Source: Novosphingobium lindaniclasticum LE124
GTDB lineage: Bacteria > Pseudomonadota > Alphaproteobacteria > Sphingomonadales > Sphingomonadaceae
NCBI RefSeq assembly: GCF_000445125.1
Contig: NZ_ATHL01000149.1
Coordinates: 1 to 55,994, forward strand
Direction of reading: 5' to 3'
DNA length: 55,994 nt
Position 1 is the first letter of the stretch. Every line of letters starts with the position of its first letter. Made by a program: the position numbers and the translations under genes. This document shows, piece by piece, positions 1 to 8,506 of this stretch. A model generated the notes under the pieces. It did no database searches. It was not told where the DNA came from and saw only the letters and a program-made list of their open reading frames with translations.

Positions 1-450
1 CGTCTCGATGTCTTCATCGGCGGCACAAGGCTCATGACCCTGCAGCGCGGCCGCGCCGGTGTGAACGGTAAGCACGGCCACGTTGTCGATTATCGCCATG
101 TCATTCATTCCCTGCGCCGCAAGCCGATGGCGCTGCGGGGATTGGTCTATCGTGACAGCCTGTTCCCCCGTGCGCCCTACCGCCTCATGTTCGAGCACTT
201 GCTGGAAGCTGTGGGCGAGAAAGAAGCCTGCCGGATCATGGTCGAGCTTCTGGCCATGGCCCACGAGCGCGCCTGCGAGGCGGAGCTCTCCCATGTCCTG
301 GAGGAGAACCTGGCAATCCGCAGGATCCCATGCTTGTCGGCACTTCGGGCCCGCTTCAGCCCCGATCCCGCCACTTTGCCCGAAGTCGTGGTCGAGATGG
401 TCTCGCTCTCGATCTACGACGGGCTGATCGAACAGGGAGAAGCGGCATGA
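1..450 (+). CDS. istA: IS21 transposase IstA, C-terminal fragment (truncated by window edge)
   Basis: The reading frame is open from base 1 and ends at the TGA at 448-450. About 149 residues are visible. This is the C-terminal part of the IS21 DDE transposase: a short beta-rich stretch (RLDVFIGGTRLM), then a YRHVIHSLRRKPMAL segment and a helical tail, which is typical of IstA after the catalytic core. The DDE core itself lies upstream of the window. The gene overlaps istB by 4 bases (ATGA), the standard translational coupling in IS21 elements. The truncation is an artefact of the window, not evidence of a broken gene. Confidence 0.85.
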   Translation, partial: RLDVFIGGTRLMTLQRGRAGVNGKHGHVVDYRHVIHSLRRKPMALRGLVYRDSLFPRAPYRLMFEHLLEAVGEKEACRIMVELLAMAHERACEAELSHVLEENLAIRRIPCLSALRARFSPDPATLPEVVVEMVSLSIYDGLIEQGEAA

Positions 451-1316
451 GCACGGCTCCCATGATCGACGCACAGCGCCTGGGCCTGATGCTCAATGAA
501 CTGCGCTTGCCAACCATTAAGCATATCTGGGGAGATTTTGCAGCCCAGGCGGACAAGGAAGGATGGCCCGCGAGCCGGTTCCTTGCAGCTCTCGCCGAAC
601 ACGAACTCGCCGAACGCGATCGTCGCCGGATCGGGCGTCATCTGGCTGAAGCCCACCTGCCGGCGGGCAAGACGTTGGACTGCTTCGCCTTCGAGGCCGT
701 GCCGATGATCTCCAAGGCACAGGTCATGGCCCTGTGCGCCGGCGATGGTTGGCTCGACCAGGGTTCCAATCTCATCCTGTTCGGCCCGCCAGGCGGCGGC
801 AAAAGCCATCTGGCGGCGGCGATCGGCCTGGCATTGGTGGAAAAAGGCTGGCGAGCACTGTTCACCCGCACCTCTGACCTCGTCCAACGTCTGCAGGTGG
901 CTCGCCGCGAACTGACGCTGGAATCCGCAATCGCCAAGCTCGACAAATATCATCTGCTCATTCTCGACGACTTCGCCTACGTCTCACGCGACCAAGCGGA
1001 AACCTCTGTCCTCTTCGAACTGATCAGTGCCCGATATGAGCGCAGATCCCTGCTCATCACCGCCAACCAGCCCTTCGGTGAATGGAACCGCGTCTTCCCG
1101 GACCCGGCAATGACGCTCGCTGCGGTCGACAGGCTCGTGCATCACGCCACGATCTTCGAGATGAACGTGGAAAGTTATCGCCGGCGCACGGCTCAGGCCC
1201 GCCGCACCGGGGCTGGACGTCCTGCCGCCTACACCACTCCGAAAGTCCTCGAGACCATCCGCGACAATCAGGATGAGAACGAGATCCTTGCCAGCGAAAA
1301 GCAAAATCGGCACTGA
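447..1316 (+). CDS. istB: IS21 helper ATPase IstB
   Basis: A complete 289-residue AAA+ ATPase that assists IstA in target capture. Walker A is GPPGGGKSH at residues 113-121 and Walker B is LLILDDF at about 170-176. The C-terminal part keeps the usual VDRLVHHATIFEM sensor-like segment. The start is the ATG inside the ATGA overlap with istA, although the frame is open further upstream. The N-terminal region (about 1-95) is the helical part that in this family contacts DNA and IstA. The 3' end contains a copy of the element's terminal repeat unit in inverted orientation (GCGACAATCAGGATGAG at 1261-1277), so the coding end and the transposon end are intertwined. Confidence 0.93.
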   Translation: MSTAPMIDAQRLGLMLNELRLPTIKHIWGDFAAQADKEGWPASRFLAALAEHELAERDRRRIGRHLAEAHLPAGKTLDCFAFEAVPMISKAQVMALCAGDGWLDQGSNLILFGPPGGGKSHLAAAIGLALVEKGWRALFTRTSDLVQRLQVARRELTLESAIAKLDKYHLLILDDFAYVSRDQAETSVLFELISARYERRSLLITANQPFGEWNRVFPDPAMTLAAVDRLVHHATIFEMNVESYRRRTAQARRTGAGRPAAYTTPKVLETIRDNQDENEILASEKQNRH

Positions 1317-1340
1317 ATGACGCGCCGCGACAATCACATT

Positions 1341-1386
1341 CTCATCCTGATTGACGCGCAATCCTCATCCTGTTTGTCGCGCTACA
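1341..1386 (+). repeat. IS21 right end with two terminal repeat units
   Basis: Two near-identical 17-mers lie in tandem: CTCATCCTGATTGACGC (1341-1357) and CTCATCCTGTTTGTCGC (1364-1380), 23 bases apart, followed by GCTACA. Multiple terminal repeats of this kind are the transposase-binding sites of IS21 elements. A third copy in inverted orientation sits in the istB tail at 1261-1277. Confidence 0.75.
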
Positions 1387-1707
1387 GGTGGTGGCCCGAC
1401 AATATCCCGCGTCCGCAAGCTGCCCAGGGAACTCTTCGAGGGGCGAAGCTGGCGAACGTGCGTGTCGCGATCGCCGAGACCATCTCTACATGGGAAGATG
1501 GCCATTCCCGGAAAGGCGGCTGCCAGTTGCCCGCACCTACAGGGCGCGTGTACCGGCACACCATCACCTGGCCGGGACATAGATTATCGAGCGGTACATG
1601 CTGGACACCCGCCGAATATCGCTTGCGCCGCATCATCGACCAATACTTCGATAACAAGATGCCGTAGCCGGTGCGGCGAAGAGGCTTTGCTTTTTCCAAT
1701 GGCATAA
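1387..1707. other. 321 bp with no recognised gene
   Basis: This stretch lies between the IS right end and the terminator of the M23 peptidase gene. Open frames exist on both strands, but none has a ribosome site or a family I recognise. One plus-strand frame, open through the IS end and stopping at 1667, has a plausible-looking charged C-terminus (YRLRRIIDQYFDNKMP) and could be a remnant of the gene the IS landed in or next to. That cannot be decided without the other flank. Confidence 0.4.
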
Positions 1708-1735
1708 GAAAAGGCGGCCTTTCGGCCGCCTTTTC
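1708..1735 (-). terminator. Rho-independent type terminator of the M23 peptidase gene
   Basis: The hairpin has arms AAAAGGCGGCC and GGCCGCCTTTT around a four-base loop. It has a T-run on either strand, so it could work in both directions. It lies about 65 bases past the stop of the minus-strand peptidase gene. Confidence 0.75.
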
Positions 1736-1799
1736 CCTCCTCTCCAAATCTTTGCGAGCCGGTCTGTCTTTCGCAGATCCTGGCCGATCTGGATCTTTA

Positions 1800-2513
1800 T
1801 CAGCCGCCCGTGGAGCCGCTTTCGGCTGCGGCCATACGATCACCCTGCATGTAGGGGATCGGGTTCACGGCCTGTCCATCGACGCGAACTTCATAATGGA
1901 GGTGCGGGCCGGTCGAGTTGCCGGTGGTGCCGACGAAGCCGATCACGTCACCCTTGTGGACCATCTGGCCTTCGGCGACGTTGAGGCGCGACATGTGTCC
2001 GTAGCGGGTTTCGAGGTCGCCGCCGTGCTCGAGCGAGACGTAGAGGCCGTAACCGCCGAACCACGAAGCCTTGCTGACGACGCCGTCCGCAGTCGCGTAG
2101 ATCGGAGTACCGATGGGGGCGCCAAGGTCGATACCCTTGTGGGCGCGACGACCGCCGAGAATGGGGTGGTTGCGCATGCCGAAGCTGCTGGTCAGCTTGA
2201 GACCTTCAAGCGGCGTGCGCGAAGGGATCGAGACTGCGCCGAGCTTGGCCGCGCCCGGGATGGCGGGCTTGGCCTTCGCCGAAGCAAGGCCGGTTTCCTC
2301 GAAGTTTTGCCACGAGCTGAAGAGGTTGCGGAACTGTTCGTCTTCTCCGCCGCTCGACTGGCTGCCGGACGCAGAAGAGCGAAGCGAGGCGGAAATATCG
2401 GCAGCGGCAGCGCTGCTGTTGGCCATCGCCGGGTGAGCGGCGACGAGAGATCCTGCAACGGCGACGGCACCGGTCACTGCGCGGAAATTGGCGAAGAATT
2501 TCGTTACGACCAC
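1800..2513 (-). CDS. Secreted M23-family (LytM/lysostaphin-like) peptidoglycan metallopeptidase
   Basis: About 237 residues. An N-terminal hydrophobic signal sequence ends near AAHPAMA (about residue 31). A low-complexity Ser/Ala linker follows, then a C-terminal M23 domain. The zinc ligands are visible: H125 and D129 in HKGID, and the HLH motif (H204, H206), with RYGHMS between them. Family members cleave peptide cross-bridges of peptidoglycan in the periplasm, or act as activators of amidases when ligands are lost; here all ligands are present, so enzyme activity is likely. I place the start at the GTG at 2513, because AAGG lies 8 bases before it. The in-frame TTG two codons upstream is too close to that site. 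It ends just before a strong hairpin terminator and appears to be a single-gene unit. Confidence 0.85.
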   Translation of the reverse strand: MVVTKFFANFRAVTGAVAVAGSLVAAHPAMANSSAAAADISASLRSSASGSQSSGGEDEQFRNLFSSWQNFEETGLASAKAKPAIPGAAKLGAVSIPSRTPLEGLKLTSSFGMRNHPILGGRRAHKGIDLGAPIGTPIYATADGVVSKASWFGGYGLYVSLEHGGDLETRYGHMSRLNVAEGQMVHKGDVIGFVGTTGNSTGPHLHYEVRVDGQAVNPIPYMQGDRMAAAESGSTGG

Positions 2514-2658
2514 TCGCAATACCTTGTTATCCGCCGCGAGCCCTCAGGCCACGACGCTTGTATCTATGACGAACACGCACGCAGGCGCGTCGCGCAAACC
2601 CTAGTCTGGAGATGGTCGGAACCCCCCGCCGTCTCTGTAGGCGAGTTATCCCGAAGGA

Positions 2659-3456
2659 TCAGGAACAGGCAAGACTGCCGTAGAGATCCCGCGATAAACC
2701 GGCTGCGAGACGCGCCGAGTCGTTGAACGGCGGCTTAACGGCTCCTCCAAAGTGGCGGGAAACCAAGGCTTTCCAGAGGCTGTCATGGTCTTCGTTCAAC
2801 CGCTCGGCGACGTCGGCGAAATGCGTTGCGCCGAACCGGACGTGCCGGATCTCATCGTCAAGGATGCGCTGGAGGATGCTCGCGCCGCGCGCATCGCCGC
2901 TCGCTTTTACGCGCTCGAGCGTGGCCGGAGTCACGTCCAGCCCCCGTGCTTCCAGCACCATTGGAACGACCGCAAGCCGCGCCGAGACATTGCCGCGCGT
3001 CTTGTGGGCGGCCTCCCAGAGTCCGTCGTGGGCCGGCAGGGCGCCATAATGGCTGCCCAAAAGGCGCAAGTGGCGATCGATGAGGGCGTAATGCAGCGCT
3101 TCGTCGGCCGCGACCGCGAGGAAATCACCGACGAAGGTCTCTCCCATCTCCCGGCCGAATCGGCCCGCCATGTCGAGCGCGAGGTCGATCGCGACGAACT
3201 CGATATGGGCAAGGGCATGCCACAGCGCGATTCGCCCGCGTTCCGATCCGCCCTTCCCACGCTTGGGCATGCGGTTCGGCGGCAGGAGTTCGGGAGCGTC
3301 CGGCCGCCCGGGCGTATCCGGCATGTCCACGTCGAACGCGAAGGAAAGCCTGTCCAGGCGCCAGTCGCGCGCCGCCTTGCGCGTCGCCATCACCTTGGCG
3401 CGCGGATCGCATTCCAGCAGTGCTTCACGGATGGCAGCGGCAACCGAGCGCGTCAT
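2659..3456 (-). CDS. DUF455 / ferritin-like di-iron family protein
   Basis: About 265 residues. It matches what I know of the DUF455 group, often described as ferritin-like or rhamnan-synthesis related. Helical segments carry spaced acidic and His residues: HALAHIEFVAIDLALDM, then DEALHYALIDRHL and DDEIRHVRFGATHF. These give the EXXH-type ligand pattern of a di-iron four-helix bundle. The substrate is unknown. The start ATG overlaps the bcp stop as ATGA, which indicates translational coupling in a glnE-bcp-DUF455 transcript. A longer open frame upstream inside bcp is not needed. The linkage with a peroxiredoxin hints at a role in oxidative or iron homeostasis, but that is inference. Confidence 0.8.
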   Translation of the reverse strand: MTRSVAAAIREALLECDPRAKVMATRKAARDWRLDRLSFAFDVDMPDTPGRPDAPELLPPNRMPKRGKGGSERGRIALWHALAHIEFVAIDLALDMAGRFGREMGETFVGDFLAVAADEALHYALIDRHLRLLGSHYGALPAHDGLWEAAHKTRGNVSARLAVVPMVLEARGLDVTPATLERVKASGDARGASILQRILDDEIRHVRFGATHFADVAERLNEDHDSLWKALVSRHFGGAVKPPFNDSARLAAGLSRDLYGSLACS

Positions 3457-3929
3457 CGGAGAGCTTTCGCGGCGTCCAGCACCTGCTGGGCGTGGTCCTT
3501 GACCTTCACCTTGTCCCATACGCGGGCGATCTTCCCGTCCGGGCCGATCAGATAGGTGGTGCGAACCATGCCCATGTAGGTGCGGCCGTAGTTCTGCTTT
3601 TCCGTCCAGATCCCAAGCGCGTCGGAGAGGCCGTTTTCCTCGGCATCGGTGGCGAGCGGGGCCTTGAGATCGTGCTTGGCGATGAAGTTCAGGTGCCTCT
3701 TGGCGGAGTCCTTGCTGACACCCAGCAGGGCGGTTCCGGTCGCTTCGAACTGGTCCTGCAGGGCCGAAAAATCGATGTTTTCGGTGGTGCAGCCGGGGGT
3801 GCTGTCCTTCGGGTAGAAGAACACGACCAGCTTACGGCCAGCGAAATCCGAAGCCTTCACGCTGCCGCCTTCCGGCGTTTCGAGCGCGATGTCGGGGAAG
3901 GTGTCGCCGGCAGCGGGGCGAGTTGTCAT
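3453..3929 (-). CDS. bcp: Peroxiredoxin of the Bcp/PrxQ family, single-cysteine form
   Basis: 158 residues, normal for thioredoxin-fold Bcp peroxiredoxins that reduce hydroperoxides in the cytoplasm. The peroxidatic cysteine is C47 in FYPKDSTPGCTTE. It is the only cysteine in the protein: the position five residues later, where many Bcp proteins have the resolving Cys, is Ile. It therefore probably works as a 1-Cys enzyme needing an external thiol. The start is the ATG overlapping the glnE stop (ATGA), with GGAG nine bases upstream. The stop in turn overlaps the start of the DUF455 gene, so three genes are chained by 4-base overlaps. Confidence 0.93.
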   Translation of the reverse strand: MTTRPAAGDTFPDIALETPEGGSVKASDFAGRKLVVFFYPKDSTPGCTTENIDFSALQDQFEATGTALLGVSKDSAKRHLNFIAKHDLKAPLATDAEENGLSDALGIWTEKQNYGRTYMGMVRTTYLIGPDGKIARVWDKVKVKDHAQQVLDAAKALR

Positions 3930-6649
3930 GAGGCAATCTCCAGGGCTTCGTGGAAAGCCTGCGCCCATGCCGCAGCGACTTGCGCGCGGGCCTGGGCGAG
4001 GCCGGTTTCGAGGTCTTGCCAATGCCCATAGCCACATGCGCGCACGAGCGCCATGCAGGCGGCATCGACGGGCTTCAGCGAATCGGGTGCAAGCAGACGC
4101 GCGGCGACCAGCAGCCGGGTCAACATGTCATGGGCCTGTGCCAAACTCGCCGGCAGCAGGTTTTGCTCGACGAGCAGGCGTACCGCTTCGCCAAGATCGG
4201 CGTCGAGTCCCTTGCCGCTGCGCAATTGCGTGAAGTGGACGAGGAATTCGAGGTCCACCAGGCCGCCGCGCATCAGCTTGACGTCGAGCGGTCCCTTGGC
4301 CGGTTTGTGCTCGGCCATGCGGGCGCGCATTTCCAGCACGTCCGTTCGCAGCTTGGCCGGGTCGCGCTCCGCGGTGAGCACGTCACGGACGATCGCGTTC
4401 AGTCGCTCGCGCGCTTCTTCGGAACCGTAGAGCGCACGTGCCCGGCAAAGGGCCATGTGCTCCCAGGTCCAGGCCTGTTCCTGCTGATAGCGGGCGAAGC
4501 TCTCCAGGCTTGCGGCGGGCGGACCCTGCTCGCCGGAGGGACGCAGCCGCGTGTCCACTTCGTAGAGCGCGCCTTCTGCCGTCTGAACCGAGAGCGCCGC
4601 CGTCACCCGCTGGGACAGGCGATTGTAGTAAAGCGTTGCGCCGAGCGGGCGACGCCCATCCGATTCGCGGCTGAAGTCCCCGGTGAAAAGGTAGATCAGG
4701 TCGAGGTCCGAGGCATGGGTGAGAATGCCGCCGCCCATGCGGCCGAGCCCGAGGACCACGAGTTCGCTCTGGGGGACGCCGCCGTGGACATCGCGGAATT
4801 CCGTCATGGCGGCATCGGTCAGCACGACCAACGCCGCTTCGGCGATACGGCCCAGGGCATGGCCGATGTCCAGCGGATCGTTGACTCCCTCGATCAGTTG
4901 CACGCCCAAGGCGAAGCGGCGGTCGCCGACCTTGCGGCGCACGGTATCGAGCTTGCGCTCGTAATCGTCGCCGGGCTCGAAGCGGGCGAATTCGGCAATG
5001 AGTTCGGGCAGGCTGCCGGGCAGATCGAAAGCGCTGGCGTCGATCAGCGGGTCGAGCAGATCGGCGCGGCGGGCCAGCGCATCGGCCAGCGGCGGCGCCA
5101 GGCTGAGGATGCGGGCCAGGCGCTCGACCAGCGCCGGGCGGGCTTCCAGCAGGCGGAACAGGTTGATCGCGGTGGGCAGGTTGTTGAGCAACTGCTCCCA
5201 GCGCGCCATGGCCCGCTCCGGCTCGGGCGCGGCGGCAAGGGCGGCGAGCAGGCCGGGGCGAATCGCCTCGAACGCCCGCCGCGCGGCGTCGGAGCGCAGC
5301 GCACGCATCCGGCCGGAAAGCCAGCCTTCGATGCGCGAGACCATGGCATCGGGATCGGCGAAGCCCATCCGCATGAGTTCGTCGCGAAGATCTTCCTGAC
5401 GCGGTGCGGGCACGGAGACGGTGGTGCCGGCGGGTGTGTGGTCCATGACCAGCGCGTCATAGCGCTCGCCCACGGCCTGGGTGATCTGCGTCAGTTCGGC
5501 GATCAGGGCGCAGCCGTTGGGCAAGCCGTCGAGCCGGGCCACTTCGTCGAGCAGGTCTTCCCTGATCGGCAGCGAGTGAGTCTGCTGGTCCTGCATCATC
5601 TGCAGGCGGTGCTCGACGGTGCGCAGACGGTCGTAGCTCTCGCCAAGCAGGCGGGCATCCTCGGGCGAGACGAGTCCCGCCTCGGCCAGGGCATCGAGCG
5701 TGGCGCGGGTGCCGCGCAGGCGCAGCGCGGGGTTGCGACCGCCGTGGATGAGCTGGTGGGTCTGGGCGTAGAACTCCACCTCGCGAATACCGCCGCGACC
5801 CTTCTTGAGGTCGAAGCCGGGGCCTACCGTCGCGCTGCCGCGCGTGTTGGCGCGGATCTGCGCGGTGAGGCGGCCGATCTCGGCGATGGCGCCGAAGTCC
5901 AGGCTCTTGCGCCAGACGAAGGAGCGGATCGCGGCGAGAAAAGCCTCGCCCGCCGCCACGTCTCCGGCGCAGGCGCGCGCGCGGATGAAGGCGGCGCGTT
6001 CCCAGGCCAGGGCGGAGGATTCGTAGTGCGTCAGGGCTCCATTGATCGAGATGGCGAGCGGGCTGACTTCCGAGGCCGGACGCAGCCGCAAGTCGGTGCG
6101 GAAGACGTAGCCTTCGTCAGTCACGCCGGCGAGCGTTTCCACGACCGCGCGGGCGACGCGCTGCGCGGCCTCGCCGGGTTCGTCGCGCTCGCGGCGGGGG
6201 AGTAGCTGGGGGTCGAACAGCAGGATCGGATCGATGTCCGAGCTGTAGTTGAGTTCGCCCGCCCCGTGCTTGCCCAGCGCAAGGGCGAGGAAGCCCGCCG
6301 GTTCGGCATCGGGCACGCGGCGGCGGATGCCTTCGGCGATGGCGGCGTCCAGCGCCCGGTCGGCCAGGGCGGAGAGTTCGCCGGTGACCTGGAGCAGCGG
6401 AAAGGCTCCGGCCAGGTCGCCGATCGCGAGGGCGAGGGCGAGGGCCTGCTTCTCGCGCCGCAATGCCGCGCCGACGCTGGGTGCGCCTTCGCCCGCGGCG
6501 CGTGCCCAATCGAGCGCGGCCTCGCCCTGCCCGGCGGCGAGCCGTTCGGTCAGGGCGGGAAGCCGGTCTAGCGCGCTGGAGAGATAGGGGGCGTGGGCGC
6601 GTGCGCGGGCGATCGCGCCCGTCCAGTCGGCTTGAGGTTCGGCTTCCAT
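3926..6649 (-). CDS. glnE: Bifunctional glutamine synthetase adenylyltransferase/deadenylase
   Basis: About 907 residues with the duplicated nucleotidyltransferase layout of GlnE, which adenylylates and deadenylylates GlnA in response to PII. The N-terminal catalytic motif is GELNYSSDID at residues 131-140. The second is GRMGGGILTHASDLDLIYLF near residue 640. Both keep the metal-binding DxD. A signature KKGRGGIREVEF lies in the first half and LMRGGLVDLEF in the second. The start at 6649 is preceded by AGGAA at good spacing; a longer frame to 6712 has no comparable site. It is first in a glnE-bcp-DUF455 overlapping set and is divergent from agmatine deiminase. The protein is somewhat shorter than the E. 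coli enzyme. Confidence 0.95.
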   Translation of the reverse strand: MEAEPQADWTGAIARARAHAPYLSSALDRLPALTERLAAGQGEAALDWARAAGEGAPSVGAALRREKQALALALAIGDLAGAFPLLQVTGELSALADRALDAAIAEGIRRRVPDAEPAGFLALALGKHGAGELNYSSDIDPILLFDPQLLPRRERDEPGEAAQRVARAVVETLAGVTDEGYVFRTDLRLRPASEVSPLAISINGALTHYESSALAWERAAFIRARACAGDVAAGEAFLAAIRSFVWRKSLDFGAIAEIGRLTAQIRANTRGSATVGPGFDLKKGRGGIREVEFYAQTHQLIHGGRNPALRLRGTRATLDALAEAGLVSPEDARLLGESYDRLRTVEHRLQMMQDQQTHSLPIREDLLDEVARLDGLPNGCALIAELTQITQAVGERYDALVMDHTPAGTTVSVPAPRQEDLRDELMRMGFADPDAMVSRIEGWLSGRMRALRSDAARRAFEAIRPGLLAALAAAPEPERAMARWEQLLNNLPTAINLFRLLEARPALVERLARILSLAPPLADALARRADLLDPLIDASAFDLPGSLPELIAEFARFEPGDDYERKLDTVRRKVGDRRFALGVQLIEGVNDPLDIGHALGRIAEAALVVLTDAAMTEFRDVHGGVPQSELVVLGLGRMGGGILTHASDLDLIYLFTGDFSRESDGRRPLGATLYYNRLSQRVTAALSVQTAEGALYEVDTRLRPSGEQGPPAASLESFARYQQEQAWTWEHMALCRARALYGSEEARERLNAIVRDVLTAERDPAKLRTDVLEMRARMAEHKPAKGPLDVKLMRGGLVDLEFLVHFTQLRSGKGLDADLGEAVRLLVEQNLLPASLAQAHDMLTRLLVAARLLAPDSLKPVDAACMALVRACGYGHWQDLETGLAQARAQVAAAWAQAFHEALEIAS

Positions 6650-6793
6650 TCCGGCTTCCTGCCTTCCCCCGCCGCCGAGGGCAAGCATCTGCCAATCTCT
6701 GCTGGCGCGCATTGCGAGACGGGCCGGAGTCTTCTATCGGCTCGGCCGTTCCCGCAGCGACAAGCTCTGCGCTGCGTTGAAGGAGATTTTCCC

Positions 6794-7774
6794 GTGACCT
6801 TCGCCCTTCCGCCCGAATGGCATCCGCAGGACTGGATCTGGATCGGCTTCCCGCACGATCCGGTGGAATGGCCCGGCTTCCTCGAAGCCGCGCAAGTCCA
6901 GATGGCGCAGTTCGCCTCTGCCGTGGCCGAATCGGGGCAGGACGTGCGTCTGGTCGTGCGCGATGACGTGAACCGCGCGCGGGCGGCCTCGCTGGTCTCG
7001 TCGAAGGTAAAGCTGGAAGTGCGCCGTTTCGGCGACGTCTGGCTGCGCGATACCGGGCCGCTGGTGGTCTCGGACGGCCGCCGTGCGCTCAAGGCGATGC
7101 GCTTCGGCTTCAATGGCTGGGGCGGCAAGTACCTGATGGACGGCGATCAGGAGATCGGCGCCGAACTGGCGCGCGATGCCGGGCTGGAGGTCGAGACTGC
7201 GGACTGGATCCTCGAAGGCGGGGCGATCGACGGCGACGGCACCGGGCTGGTCGCGACGACCGAGCAGGTACTGCTGAATCCGAATCGCAACCCGCATCTG
7301 TCGCTCGGCGATCTGGAAATGCGCCTCAAGCGCGATCTCGGATATGACCGGGTGCTGTGGCTGGGCGACGGCCTCCTCAACGATCACACCGATGGCCATG
7401 TCGACAACCTCGCGCGTTTCATCGCACCGAACGTCATGGCGCTGCCGCGTGCGACCGGGCCGAACGACCCCAACGCCGCCGTCTACGCCGATGCCAAGGC
7501 TCGCGCGCAGGCCATGGGGGTGACGGTGCGCGAAGTGCCTTCGCCAGGGCGTGTGGAGACGGACGGCCGGGTCGAGCCCGCCAGTTACATGAATTTCGCG
7601 ATCACCTCGAAGCTGGTGGTCGTGCCGATCTACGGCACCGCGCACGATGAAGAGGGCGTCGCCGCGATCGCCGAATTGTTCCCGGATCGCGATACCGTGG
7701 GCGTCATGGCGGACGCGGTGCTGGCGGGCGGCGGCTCTTTCCACTGCTCCAGCCAGCAGATGCCCTCGCGCTGA
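6794..7774 (+). CDS. aguA: Agmatine deiminase (agmatine iminohydrolase)
   Basis: 326 residues of the guanidino-group-modifying (PPAD) fold, converting agmatine to N-carbamoylputrescine and ammonia. Visible family landmarks are WLRDTGP, FNGWGGKY, LEGGAIDGDG, NDHTDGHVDN and, at the C-terminus, GGGSFHCSSQQMP with the catalytic C318. The start is GTG at 6794, with AGGAG at ideal spacing. The open frame runs further upstream into the divergent promoter region, but that part is not conserved in appearance. No N-carbamoylputrescine amidase (aguB) is adjacent, so the second step must be encoded elsewhere or be absent. Confidence 0.93.
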   Translation: MTFALPPEWHPQDWIWIGFPHDPVEWPGFLEAAQVQMAQFASAVAESGQDVRLVVRDDVNRARAASLVSSKVKLEVRRFGDVWLRDTGPLVVSDGRRALKAMRFGFNGWGGKYLMDGDQEIGAELARDAGLEVETADWILEGGAIDGDGTGLVATTEQVLLNPNRNPHLSLGDLEMRLKRDLGYDRVLWLGDGLLNDHTDGHVDNLARFIAPNVMALPRATGPNDPNAAVYADAKARAQAMGVTVREVPSPGRVETDGRVEPASYMNFAITSKLVVVPIYGTAHDEEGVAAIAELFPDRDTVGVMADAVLAGGGSFHCSSQQMPSR

Positions 7775-8299
7775 CGGCGCGGATCGGGTCTTTCGTTATC
7801 GCAAGGGCAGCGAATCGATGTCGGGCGGCTTTGCGAGGACTGCGGTTAGCTTCGCTGCGCTCGAAATGGCGGACAGGGTGGCTGATCGAACGACAGCTGC
7901 AGGGCTGCAAACCCGGCGGGATTTAACGCATTCGCAAGGGGTCGCCGTGCATGACCGCATGCATGGCTCGTATCGTCGCTCTTGCGCATAGCGCCCGCAA
8001 TCTTCGGCAGGATGATCTTCTGCGGGCCGTTCTGGTGTGCGGCTGCGCACTCGCCTTGATCCTCGCCAAGGATTCGCTGCCGTTCTAAGCGCCGGCGTGC
8101 GGCTGATGTCGGCGGCTGTCCAGCCGATTTCCCTTTTATTTCAGACTATGTCCGCGCGCAGGGATGCGGTTCGCCGTTTATGTTGCACTGCACATCGCTC
8201 CTGCTGCGTTGCAGCAAAGAATTGTCACAAACGATGGATGCAGTCGAAATTATCCTTCCCCAGATTGCGGCTGTCGTGATTTGGAAAAGGAGTTTCGCC
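7775..8299. other. 525 bp with at most one tiny candidate gene
   Basis: Between agmatine deiminase and the bestrophin operon. Apart from the 45-codon candidate at 7951-8088 I see no coding region. The last 130 bases probably hold the promoter of the downstream operon; a short hairpin (TGCTGC, GTT loop, GCAGCA) lies at 8202-8216. Confidence 0.45.
7951..8088 (+). CDS. Possible small membrane protein (45 aa)
   Basis: A 45-codon frame with a purine-rich AAGGGG about 11 bases before the ATG. The C-terminal half has a hydrophobic run with cysteines (LLRAVLVCGCALALILA) that would suit one transmembrane helix. An internal ATG four codons in could also be the start. It has no recognisable family. It could equally be a chance frame in GC-rich DNA. 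Confidence 0.3.
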   Translation: MTACMARIVALAHSARNLRQDDLLRAVLVCGCALALILAKDSLPF

Positions 8300-8506
8300 A
8301 TGCGGGATGTATCGGACGAGGAGCGTAGCCGCCTTCGCCAGTCGCTTGTCGGCAATTTTCTGCTATTGCTTTTCGGCCTCGGCGTGCTGGGTTTCCTCGT
8401 AGCGATCGACAGGGCTGACTGGTTCACTCTGAGGCCGGTTTCGGGAACCTCGGTCGCGCTGTCGAAGGCCGCCACTTCGGCACACGGAGATTCCTTCACC
8501 CGATGA
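8300..8506 (+). CDS. Small single-span membrane protein upstream of bestrophin
   Basis: 68 residues starting at an ATG with a good AGGAG site (8288-8292). A charged N-terminus (MRDVSDEERSRLRQ) precedes one hydrophobic helix (about residues 17-36, NFLLLLFGLGVLGFLVA), followed by a polar tail. Its stop overlaps the bestrophin start as ATGA, so the two are translationally coupled, and it may assist or assemble with that channel. I do not recognise a named family. The open frame extends 40 codons further upstream without a better ribosome site. Confidence 0.65.
   Translation: MRDVSDEERSRLRQSLVGNFLLLLFGLGVLGFLVAIDRADWFTLRPVSGTSVALSKAATSAHGDSFTR

Larger units (their letters stand above)
1..1386 (+). 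mobile_element. IS21-family insertion sequence, right part only
   Basis: The window opens inside an IS21-type element: the end of istA, a complete istB overlapping it by ATGA, and a right end with repeated terminal motifs. The outer boundary is placed after GCTACA at 1386, because IS21 elements end in CA. The left end lies outside the window, so the target-site duplication cannot be read. The element looks intact in the part that is visible. Confidence 0.85.

Noticed and set aside
1382..1843. Minus-strand frame running from the IS end through the terminator
   Set aside because: It passes through a perfect terminator hairpin and overlaps the peptidase 3' end; no family signal.
3950..6205. Long plus-strand frame opposite glnE
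   Set aside because: Shadow of the GlnE codon pattern; composition is Gly/Ala/Arg/Gln-rich with no motif.
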